Shown here in pieces: positions 1-5,735 of a stretch of 17,932 bases of DNA (position 1 is the stretch's first letter; every line of letters begins with the position of its first letter). Origin of the DNA: Anaerolineaceae bacterium (lineage in GTDB: Bacteria > Chloroflexota > Anaerolineae > Anaerolineales > Anaerolineaceae). Where the stretch lies: assembly GCA_028714615.1 (NCBI GenBank), contig JAQTMA010000069.1, positions 1 through 17,932 on the forward strand, read 5' to 3'. The translations under genes were made by a program, and so were the position numbers. The notes under the pieces are model-generated. The model was not told the origin of the DNA. It ran no database searches and saw nothing but the letters and a program-made list of their open reading frames with translations.

Positions 1-92
1 GCTACCTGGAAGCCAGGCAGATTGCTGAGGCAGGCAGTATTGATTTTCCAAACACGAAAAGTTCATTACCTGTTCAACACACGGAGGATTTT
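1..92. other. Left edge, unassigned leader of the Rad52 gene
   Basis: These bases are too short to assign. The frame starting at base 3 is open and runs in phase into the Rad52-family gene. The frame starting at base 1 ends in a TGA that overlaps the ATG at 93 as ATGA, which would suit a translationally coupled upstream gene, but its short peptide is not recognisable. A CGGAGG Shine-Dalgarno sequence precedes the ATG at 93. Confidence 0.35.
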
Positions 93-950
93 ATGAACCA
101 AACACCCACTATGGCTCTGGAAACGGCCGGGCAAAGGCTGAACATAACTCAACCTGGCATGGATGCGCCACCTACCGACGAGGTGATCTGGCGGCTGCGC
201 CAACCCCTGGACATGAACCGGGTCAAGCGCCGCCAGGCGCCCGGCCTGGGAACCGTACCTTTTCTCGAGGGGTACGATGTAATCGAAACGGCCAACGACC
301 TGTTCCTGTTTCGCTGGTCGTTCGACTTGCTCAGCGAACCCAAGGTGATGCGCTGGGACAAGGTGATCACTTTCTACGATCAGCGCGCCCGCAAGAAAGT
401 CCCGGTCTTAGGAGAGGACGGCAAACCCACAACCGAGGTTGCAGGGATATGCTACCTGACCGGCAAAGTCACCGTCGATCTGGCCGGGAAGACGTACAGC
501 CATGCGGACGTCGGGCGCTGCGTCTTCTCCGGAGACACTCCAGAAGCCCTGGACATGGCTATTGCCGGTGCGGCGACGGACTGCCTGAAGCGCTGTTTCC
601 GCCAGGCCGGAGAACAGTTTGGCAATTCTTTGTACGATAAAGAGATTGCTCGAACGGCCGGGCTAGACGCCGAAGGTCGTGGTAGCTCTTCAGAAAACGC
701 TTCAACCCGAAATGGATCACAGGAACCGCCCTCTACTCCCTCATCCGTACCGAATCACCAATCCACGACCCCACCGGCTGCCCCAGTTCAGCCCGAAGCT
801 ATGCAATATCGGGATGGAACGGCGGTCGAGATGAGCAACACGGCGGAAGTGACCGCGTTCAACACGTTCAAAACGGACCATCAAGGCCTGGCTCCGGCCA
901 CGCGGGATGTACTCCGCGCCTGGTCGGCCAGGAGCAACGGCAAGAAGTAA
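93..950 (+). CDS. Rad52/Rad22-family single-strand annealing protein
   Basis: The product has 285 residues. Residues about 20-190 resemble the Rad52 annealing core. The clearest signature runs from C143 to about 185 and has the family's order of a short loop, an alanine-rich helix with TDCLKRCFRQ, then FGNSLYDK at 176-183. Rad52-type proteins form rings that anneal complementary single strands, and in phages and conjugative elements they drive RecA-independent recombination. The tail from about 200 to 250 is rich in Ser, Thr, Pro and Gln, and so probably a disordered linker. It ends in a short predicted helix that could bind a partner. The start is chosen for the CGGAGG sequence a few bases upstream. 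The ssb gene follows after 27 bases, so the annealing protein and the strand-coating protein are made together. The family call is firm; the exact subfamily is not. Confidence 0.87.
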   Translation: MNQTPTMALETAGQRLNITQPGMDAPPTDEVIWRLRQPLDMNRVKRRQAPGLGTVPFLEGYDVIETANDLFLFRWSFDLLSEPKVMRWDKVITFYDQRARKKVPVLGEDGKPTTEVAGICYLTGKVTVDLAGKTYSHADVGRCVFSGDTPEALDMAIAGAATDCLKRCFRQAGEQFGNSLYDKEIARTAGLDAEGRGSSSENASTRNGSQEPPSTPSSVPNHQSTTPPAAPVQPEAMQYRDGTAVEMSNTAEVTAFNTFKTDHQGLAPATRDVLRAWSARSNGKK

Positions 951-953
951 TCC

Positions 954-975
954 AATTTACCGAAGGAGGTAAATT
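954..975 (+). promoter_or_regulatory. Hairpin holding the ssb ribosome binding site
   Basis: The perfect 8-bp stem AATTTACC (954-961) / GGTAAATT (968-975) closes a six-base loop, GAAGGA. The Shine-Dalgarno sequence AAGGAGGT (963-970) lies half in the loop and half in the 3' arm, and the ATG is at 978. The hairpin begins just after the Rad52 stop codon. Folding would partly block ribosome loading on ssb. The pairing is seen directly; the regulatory role is inferred. Confidence 0.55.
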
Positions 976-977
976 CA

Positions 978-1391
978 ATGTCTTTCCATACGATTATCAT
1001 TGTCGGCCACCTCGGACGCGAACCGGAAATGCGCTACTCGCCGGCCGGGCAGGCGGTCACCAACTTCAACCTGGCCGCCAACCGCCAGTTCACCGACTCG
1101 AACAGCCAGGTCGTCAAAGAAACCACCTGGTTCAAGGTGAGTGTGTGGGGCAAAACAGCCGAAAACTGCAACCAATTCTTGCACAAAGGCAGCCTGGTGC
1201 TGGTGGAAGGCCGCCTGGTGTGCGACCCGGAAACGGGTGGACCCCGGCTCTATTCTCGCAAGGACGGCACGCCCGGCACGGCCTTCGAGGTAAGCGCCAG
1301 TACGGTGCGCTTTCTCTCAAGCCAAGAAAACCACGACGAAGAAAGTGAACCGGCCGCTGCCGGCACAGGAGGTGCGGATATCCCATTCTAA
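978..1391 (+). CDS. ssb: Single-stranded DNA-binding protein SSB
   Basis: This 137-residue protein has the bacterial SSB layout. An OB fold covers residues 1 to about 110, with the family's early strand containing VGHLGREPEMRY, then FNLAANR and TTWFKVSVWGKTAE. A short acidic, Gly/Ala-rich linker ends in the tip GGADIPF. That DIPF tip is the known docking peptide for repair and replication partners, so the protein should be functional. SSB coats unwound DNA and, beside a Rad52-like annealer, would supply substrate for strand annealing. The length is a little short of the chromosomal type, as is common for plasmid and phage copies. The start at 978 is fixed by AAGGAGGT seven bases upstream, which is held in a hairpin. 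Confidence 0.95.
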   Translation: MSFHTIIIVGHLGREPEMRYSPAGQAVTNFNLAANRQFTDSNSQVVKETTWFKVSVWGKTAENCNQFLHKGSLVLVEGRLVCDPETGGPRLYSRKDGTPGTAFEVSASTVRFLSSQENHDEESEPAAAGTGGADIPF

Positions 1392-1423
1392 ACCTGCTAC
1401 TACTGTTTCAATCAACCCACGGA

Positions 1424-1462
1424 GAAGGACACGCTGATTTCAGTGTGTCCTTCTTTTTTTTT
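1424..1462 (+). terminator. Intrinsic terminator inside the gene run
   Basis: The perfect 9-bp stem GAAGGACAC (1424-1432) / GTGTCCTTC (1445-1453) is followed at once by nine T (1454-1462). This is a textbook Rho-independent terminator after ssb. Only eight bases separate its T tract from the Shine-Dalgarno sequence of the next gene, so no promoter fits between them. It may act as a partial terminator or attenuator. Confidence 0.88.
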
Positions 1463-1480
1463 AACCACAAGGAGGATCAC

Positions 1481-1831
1481 ATGGTTGTTGGAATGATCAC
1501 CATTGGCACCTGCTACGGCGATGCCGATATCCCGGTCGAGCTTCTTGGGAAAGGCCCGCGTCCGGGCACGGCCTGGGTCAAGGCGCTGGGCGGATTGCAG
1601 CCTTTCACCAAGATCAGCCACGGCGGCCCTTACCAGGACGATACTCTCGTTGTCCCGCTGCCTTTTGTGCGGGATGTTCACCTGGAAAGGGATCCGGACG
1701 AAGAGCTGGGTGAGGAGGTAGCCATAAAGCCCAATATCCCGGCGCCGGATTGGCACATCCCCGCAGGGGACTGGTTCCTGGAGAGCGCCTACCCACAGGG
1801 CACCAAACGCCCGGGAGGGCGTTTGGTGTGA
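1481..1831 (+). CDS. Unrecognised 116-residue protein
   Basis: I do not recognise this family. The product is a small acidic protein with no membrane helix or signal peptide. It shows short hydrophobic stretches typical of beta strands (MVVGMITIG, DTLVVPLPF) and a charged stretch, HLERDPDEELGEE. An earlier GTG at 1445 is in frame, but that start would lie inside the terminator stem and lacks a ribosome site. ATG 1481 has AGGAGG five bases upstream and is preferred. The last 28 bases form a strong hairpin, and the TGA overlaps the GTG start of the next gene. It is probably co-translated with that gene and belongs to the same recombination module. Confidence 0.75.
   Translation: MVVGMITIGTCYGDADIPVELLGKGPRPGTAWVKALGGLQPFTKISHGGPYQDDTLVVPLPFVRDVHLERDPDEELGEEVAIKPNIPAPDWHIPAGDWFLESAYPQGTKRPGGRLV
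1801..1828 (+). promoter_or_regulatory. Coupling hairpin over the start of the Cys-rich gene
   Basis: The perfect 12-bp stem CACCAAACGCCC (1801-1812) / GGGCGTTTGGTG (1817-1828) closes a GGGA loop. The Shine-Dalgarno sequence GGAGGG (1814-1819) lies in the loop and 3' arm, and the stem ends on the G of the GTG start at 1828. No T tract follows, so it is not a normal terminator. A ribosome finishing the upstream gene would melt it, giving tight translational coupling. The structure is seen; the mechanism is inferred. Confidence 0.65.
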
Positions 1832-2391
1832 AGACCGGACTGCTGGAGAATGAACAGGCTCAGAAAAGGCTCAATCCAATCAGGTCTGAACAATCAATTC
1901 GAGACGCGTTCGCAATCGAAGTCTCGGACCTGAAGGTATCCATCCAGGGAAGCCAGTACCAGGTCGATTTTGGTCTGGGAAGCCTCCCCCGGTTCCACAA
2001 GGTCAGCAAGAACAAGGAATGCTCGTGCGGCGCACCTTACTGTGAGGCAGTTGAAGTTGTGCGCCAGTACCTGCAGGCCGGTGGACTGCGCGCCCCCGAT
2101 CCCGAAGGAATGCCGCCTTGTCCGATCTGCGGAGGTGGAACCTACCGCGATCGCACCTGGGACGGTAAATACACCCGCACCCTGGGCTGGCGCTGCGAAA
2201 AAGGCGGGCTACGTCACTTCCTGGAAGCAAAGGCTGAAAGGATCAAGAAGCTGCAAAAGGAGAACCCCTGGCTGATCCCACCCGCGCCGGGTTATCCTGG
2301 CGTCAGGCGAGATGAGCTGATGACCTATGAAGAGTGCGAAGCGGCTTACCGCCGAAGATATATCGAAACTAATGATGACCCAATGATTTGA
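1828..2391 (+). CDS. Cys-rich protein with SWIM-like and zinc-ribbon motifs
   Basis: The product has 187 residues and is read from GTG 1828. This start is preferred over an in-frame ATG at 1750 inside the previous gene because it overlaps the previous stop as GTGA and has GGAGGG nine bases upstream. Residues 65-80 hold CSCGAPYCEAV, with C65, C67 and C72, which recalls a SWIM zinc finger without its final His. Residues 98-130 hold CPIC (98-101), C123 and H130, like a second zinc-binding ribbon. The C-terminal half is basic and helical (AERIKKLQKE), then acidic. A zinc-binding, nucleic-acid-interacting role is plausible given the Rad52, SSB and RadC neighbours, but no specific function can be assigned. 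Confidence 0.75.
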   Translation: MKTGLLENEQAQKRLNPIRSEQSIRDAFAIEVSDLKVSIQGSQYQVDFGLGSLPRFHKVSKNKECSCGAPYCEAVEVVRQYLQAGGLRAPDPEGMPPCPICGGGTYRDRTWDGKYTRTLGWRCEKGGLRHFLEAKAERIKKLQKENPWLIPPAPGYPGVRRDELMTYEECEAAYRRRYIETNDDPMI

Positions 2392-2404
2392 TCGTTCACC
2401 CCAA

Positions 2405-2462
2405 CGGAGGGGGCAGCACCCCTCCGGGGGTGGTCTGTCCCCTTTTTCCAAAGGAGACAGAC
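2405..2462 (+). promoter_or_regulatory. Composite leader RNA of radC, copy 1
   Basis: Two mutually exclusive stems come first: CGGAGGGG (2405-2412) with CCCCTCCG (2419-2426), or CACCCC (2417-2422) with GGGGTG (2427-2432). A second hairpin pairs GTCTGTC (2433-2439) with GACAGAC (2456-2462) and CCTTT (2441-2445) with AAAGG (2450-2454). The radC Shine-Dalgarno sequence AGGAG (2452-2456) is inside this hairpin, nine bases before the ATG at 2465. The same arrangement recurs before the methylase-helicase gene. This looks like a translational control element; its ligand or partner is unknown. Confidence 0.6.
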
Positions 2463-2464
2463 AC

Positions 2465-3184
2465 ATGCATAATCTACAACTATCCCTTTTACACGCTGAA
2501 ATCCCCCAACCCTATAACCTGCCAAGGCTAAAACTGCTGCCGATCCGAGAACAGCCTGCCTTCCGGGTAGCCAAAGACTCGGACGCCTGCAGCCTGGCCG
2601 AACTGCTAGCCGTCATTATCGGCGGCTCGACCCAGATTGAGGCGGCTGAGTGGCTGCTATCCAGGTTCGGTTCGATCCGCAAGATCGCCCAGGCGCACGT
2701 GGATGAAATTTCCAGAGTGCCAGGCATCAGCAACCAGACGGCACTGAGGTTGAAGGCAGCCCTTGCGTTGGGGCGTAAGCTGCTCCAGCCGGAGGACGAC
2801 CGACCGGTGATCCACTCGCCGGGTGACGCCGCCCAAATCCTGATGCCGATGCTTGCGCACCGCGAGCAGGAATACTTGATGGTCATGATGCTCGATACCC
2901 GGAACCGCATGCTGGATATATCGGAAATTTACCACGGGAGTTTGAATTCTTCGATGGTGCGGGTTGGTGAAGTGTTCAAGCCGGCCCTGCAGCGCAATGC
3001 CGCTTCAGTTCTGGTCGCCCACAACCATCCGTCCTCTGATCCAACACCCAGCCCTGAAGATGTGACCGTCACACGAGCCATCGTCCAGGCGGGCAAGCTC
3101 TTGGATGTCAGCGTGGTGGATCACATCGTTTGTGGTCTCTACCGCTGGGTATCTTTGAAGGAAAAGGGGCTTGGGTTCTCATGA
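2465..3184 (+). CDS. radC: RadC family JAMM-domain protein
   Basis: This 239-residue protein is full length for the RadC family. Residues about 75-112 carry a helix-hairpin-helix region (ISRVPGISNQTALRLKAAL), which in other proteins binds DNA. The C-terminal half is an MPN/JAMM domain with an intact metal site: E169, then HNHP at 186-189 and S196 and D199, giving H-x-H-x7-S-x2-D. The family is frequent on conjugative elements, phages and islands beside ssb and anti-restriction genes. Its enzymatic activity is poorly established despite the historical DNA-repair name. The start at 2465 follows AGGAG, which is buried in a leader hairpin, so expression is probably controlled at translation. The next gene follows after 28 bases. 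Confidence 0.94.
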   Translation: MHNLQLSLLHAEIPQPYNLPRLKLLPIREQPAFRVAKDSDACSLAELLAVIIGGSTQIEAAEWLLSRFGSIRKIAQAHVDEISRVPGISNQTALRLKAALALGRKLLQPEDDRPVIHSPGDAAQILMPMLAHREQEYLMVMMLDTRNRMLDISEIYHGSLNSSMVRVGEVFKPALQRNAASVLVAHNHPSSDPTPSPEDVTVTRAIVQAGKLLDVSVVDHIVCGLYRWVSLKEKGLGFS

Positions 3185-3212
3185 TCTTATACAACAAGGA
3201 AAGGAAATCAAC

Positions 3213-3632
3213 ATGGACCAATCGATAGCTTTTCAAAAAGAAAAATATCTGAATGTCGGCTTTGAGGTGTCGAAGCGGCTGGCCCACGCCGGCTACAAAA
3301 TGGAAATACCAGCCTACATCATCACCTGGGGGCAGATTGCCAGGGAGCTCAGCCACGTGTTGGTCGACCATGGCATCGAGCCAGACGAGGTGACCGATGA
3401 AACCCTTATCGACCTGATTGAAGAGGTGAAAGTATCCCTCTACAAAGAGGATACCTTGCGCTGGCGAGAGATTTTCCACGTCCGCCTCACCAACCTGGAC
3501 AGTGGTTTCATTGATAGCGAGGAACCGGACGAAGGCGTCTTCACTGAACAATTCGAAAACGCCACCCGGTTGGGTGATGAGGAGGGTTACTGGGTCGATG
3601 GCGGCGCATCCGCTGATTTCTTTGACGATTGA
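3213..3632 (+). CDS. Unrecognised acidic 139-residue protein
   Basis: I do not recognise this family. An in-frame upstream start at 3171 overlaps radC. ATG 3213 is preferred because AAGGAAAGGA lies just upstream and the overlap disappears. The product is soluble, acidic and mostly helical by composition. It begins with MDQSIAFQKEKY, has an amphipathic middle (DETLIDLIEEVKVSLYKE) and ends in a strongly acidic tail, ADFFDD. The phenylalanine and aspartate tail loosely recalls the acidic tips by which SSB-type proteins dock partners, but that is only a resemblance. It lies 28 bases after radC and is probably in the same transcript. Confidence 0.75.
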   Translation: MDQSIAFQKEKYLNVGFEVSKRLAHAGYKMEIPAYIITWGQIARELSHVLVDHGIEPDEVTDETLIDLIEEVKVSLYKEDTLRWREIFHVRLTNLDSGFIDSEEPDEGVFTEQFENATRLGDEEGYWVDGGASADFFDD

Positions 3633-3644
3633 TAGACGTTTCGG

Positions 3645-3678
3645 TGAGACGCAGGACAGAGAATCTTCCTGCGTCTCA
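3645..3678 (+). other. Strong intergenic hairpin without T tract
   Basis: The perfect 11-bp stem TGAGACGCAGG (3645-3655) / CCTGCGTCTCA (3668-3678) closes a 12-base loop. It lies between two genes of the run. The ribosome site of the next gene, CGGAGG at 3691-3696, is outside the stem, and no run of T follows. It may be a processing or stabilising element, or a weak terminator; the role is unknown. Confidence 0.5.
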
Positions 3679-3703
3679 TCACGCAACATACGGAGGATCA
3701 AAG

Positions 3704-4528
3704 ATGCTTTTACACGAAAAACAGATAGTTTACTGGAGCCTGGCTAACCCTGAGGTTGAAGAAACCTGGGCAGAATCCAGGTTGACCTTAGATGATTTCA
3801 TTCTGGGTCCTTTCGATGCGGAATGTCTTGGAGAACGGCCGCCCGAGTCAGATTGGAGCGACTGGTTTCCCCCTCCGCAGCGTATGACGGAATGGGAACT
3901 GGAAATCCTAACCGATTGGGTCGAGATCGAAGCCGAGAAGCACGATCTGATTCCTGATCCGGATACTTATTCCCTTGAAGACTATTTCTTGATAAGGAGA
4001 ACAATGAACCCTCAAACCACTCAATTAGAAATCCCTGTGCCGCCTGCGCCGATCCTGGAGCAGGCTATGGGATATGAAAACATCCACAACGCCCGTTACC
4101 TGTCTCTATGGTGGGAGCCTGCGGGCGACGAGGCCATGGTGTCCGATGGTTTCGTGACCTTCACCGGTCATTGGGCCGGATACCTGGCGTTTATCCATCA
4201 CAAATTGATCTACCACCACCTGGCAATATACAACCTGGGGTCTTCCGATGACCCGGCGGAATACCGCCCGGTGATCGATCTACAGGAAAGGAAGGCTTAC
4301 ATCGCAAAAACCTGCGATGCAGAAATCGTCGTGACAGGCCAATGGGAAGTCATACCGAATCTGGCTGGACAAGTTTTGCTTTCCTCCGACGATTTTGAAG
4401 ACCTGCTGCAGAACTTCATCGAGCAAATGCAGTTCATTCCATCGATGGAGGAAGTCAGACAGCGCATGGAGAAGGACCATCAAGCAGTCGAAAGCCTCCT
4501 TCGTTGGTTGGAAGACCAGTCCAGGTAA
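3704..4528 (+). CDS. Unrecognised 274-residue protein, possibly two-part
   Basis: I do not recognise this family. An earlier in-frame start at 3629 overlaps the previous gene. ATG 3704 has CGGAGG eight bases upstream and is preferred. The product is acidic and rich in aromatic residues, especially Trp. It has no signal peptide or membrane helix. Residues 1-100 are acidic with repeated Trp-Glu patterns (DWSDWFPPPQRMTEWELE). A second part begins at M101 after a proline-rich linker (IPVPPAP) and contains SLWWEPAGDEAMVSDGFVTF, then a helical, acidic C-terminus with MEEVRQRMEKDHQAVE. A good internal ribosome site precedes M101, so a shorter 174-residue form may also be made. Its position suggests a helper role in the element's DNA metabolism; no function is claimed. 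Confidence 0.75.
   Translation: MLLHEKQIVYWSLANPEVEETWAESRLTLDDFILGPFDAECLGERPPESDWSDWFPPPQRMTEWELEILTDWVEIEAEKHDLIPDPDTYSLEDYFLIRRTMNPQTTQLEIPVPPAPILEQAMGYENIHNARYLSLWWEPAGDEAMVSDGFVTFTGHWAGYLAFIHHKLIYHHLAIYNLGSSDDPAEYRPVIDLQERKAYIAKTCDAEIVVTGQWEVIPNLAGQVLLSSDDFEDLLQNFIEQMQFIPSMEEVRQRMEKDHQAVESLLRWLEDQSR
3994..4006 (+). promoter_or_regulatory. Candidate internal start within the 3704 gene
   Basis: AAGGAG at 3994-3999 lies four bases before an in-frame ATG at 4004. The codon begins the second, proline-introduced half of the protein. This is as good as the start signals of the neighbouring genes, so internal initiation is plausible. It could also be chance. Confidence 0.35.
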
Positions 4529-4555
4529 TAAAACGCACCAATACAGGAGGAACAC

Positions 4556-5623
4556 ATGAAAACCTATGAAGACAAATACCTGCGTGAAAAGGTCAACCGC
4601 ATCATTGAAAGGCAAAGAGAAGGGCAGATCGTCATCGCGGCCTATAAGGACGGCAGCGGACTGCCGTCCAGGGAGGATTTCGGTCAAGAGCTCACTCGGG
4701 CAGCTTATCCGTACGATTATGCGGTTGGGAAAGCCGGTTTCTTGAAGTACGACTCGGAGCTCAGCGCATACTTGTTCACGCCAAAACCGGGCGAGACACC
4801 CTCCCCCGTGTTGGCAGGCTATCGTCCCCTGGTCCTGGCTGAAGCCACGCTCCATGTGCAGGAAAGGAGGATCCAAATCCAGTGCGGCGAGACCATCGTC
4901 ACCTTCACCGGCGTCCAGACATGGAAAGGGCTTTACGAAGTTTTGCGTGAGTTGAACGAAGAGCTGGCGCGGGTGAATGCCGGGATCGTCGTCTGGAAGA
5001 TCACATCCGAAGAAGAAGATCAGGCCAAACCTGGCGACTTTCTCTTTCCGGAAGCGGTGCCCAGGCTGCGCAACGGGCAGGCCCTGGCGCACGTCACCGG
5101 CTATGCCTATGACAGCGATCGCAACCTGGCCTACGTCGGGCTGGTCGGCTATAAGACCAGCCTGGAATCGCTCAAAGTGACTCTGATGGCCGGTAAATCG
5201 CTCCAGATGGTTCAGGATGGGTTAGGTGATGTCATGCTCAATCCCATCGACAAATACGAACAGGCCTGGCAGGCTATGCCGGAGTACACCAGCCATCATG
5301 CTTGCTTTGTCTCGAGGCTGGCACTGCCCGGAAAATGGGAACCGGATAACCAGGTGGCTTATACCCTGGTTTACCGGAGAACACCGGACCCGCAGAATGA
5401 GCTTATCCGCCTGTTCATCGAACGGCTCAAGGAAGCGTTGGAAATTCCGATCCTGGACGAGTGGGCGGCTGCGCTCTGGAAACAAGCCAGCGATCAAAAC
5501 TTCGTCCAGAACCTGACGACCGGCGGCGACTGCATCCTGGGAGCCAGGATCGACCTGCAGGCCAACTGGCAAGAACTGTTGGCAAATCTGCTGACGCAGG
5601 AGGATATCTCACTGACCGCCTGA
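4556..5623 (+). CDS. Unrecognised 355-residue protein
   Basis: I do not recognise this family. The start at 4556 follows CAGGAGG at 4544-4550 and lies 27 bases after the previous gene. The product is soluble, with no membrane helix or signal peptide. The first 30 residues are charged and helical (DKYLREKVNRIIERQREG). The middle, about 95-135, alternates hydrophobic strands with a helix (IQIQCGETIVTF, then LYEVLRELNEELARVN). The C-terminal third holds helices including LIRLFIERLKEALEIP and ends at EDISLTA. Like its two upstream neighbours it is acidic and sits between radC and the methylase-helicase, so the three probably form a cassette typical of this type of element. No catalytic motif was identified. 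Confidence 0.78.
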   Translation: MKTYEDKYLREKVNRIIERQREGQIVIAAYKDGSGLPSREDFGQELTRAAYPYDYAVGKAGFLKYDSELSAYLFTPKPGETPSPVLAGYRPLVLAEATLHVQERRIQIQCGETIVTFTGVQTWKGLYEVLRELNEELARVNAGIVVWKITSEEEDQAKPGDFLFPEAVPRLRNGQALAHVTGYAYDSDRNLAYVGLVGYKTSLESLKVTLMAGKSLQMVQDGLGDVMLNPIDKYEQAWQAMPEYTSHHACFVSRLALPGKWEPDNQVAYTLVYRRTPDPQNELIRLFIERLKEALEIPILDEWAAALWKQASDQNFVQNLTTGGDCILGARIDLQANWQELLANLLTQEDISLTA

Positions 5624-5654
5624 CGTGAAAAGAAAAATATCGACCCAATCACCC

Positions 5655-5731
5655 CGGAGGGGCGCAATTTACACCCCTCGCGGGGGTGAAATGCGGCTCC
5701 TTCGGGGATTTTTATGTCCCTCAAAGGAGCC
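5655..5731 (+). promoter_or_regulatory. Composite leader RNA of the methylase-helicase, copy 2
   Basis: The layout matches the radC leader. CGGAGGGG (5655-5662) can pair through GAGGGG with CCCCTC (5674-5679). Alternatively CACCCC (5672-5677) pairs with GGGGTG (5683-5688). The second hairpin pairs GGCTCCTT (5695-5702) with AAGGAGCC (5724-5731), and an inner stem joins GGGA (5705-5708) to TCCC (5717-5720). The Shine-Dalgarno sequence AGGAG (5725-5729) is buried, seven bases before ATG 5736. The stem sequences around the ribosome site differ from copy 1 while the pairing is kept, which argues for a selected RNA structure. Confidence 0.62.
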
Positions 5732-5735
5732 AAAC

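Noticed and set aside
5..17. Small hairpin CCTGG/CCAGG at the left edge
   Set aside because: A five-base stem is expected by chance and is not near a start codon.
1445..1480. Upstream start for the 116-residue protein
   Set aside because: It lies in the terminator stem and has no ribosome site; ATG 1481 has AGGAGG.
4280..5092. Long - strand open frame of 270 codons
   Set aside because: Antisense to two better-supported + strand genes with ribosome sites; no family resemblance.
5625..5735. Upstream in-frame start of the methylase-helicase
   Set aside because: The extra 37 residues would be read through the structured leader, and the ATG at 5736 has a proper ribosome site.
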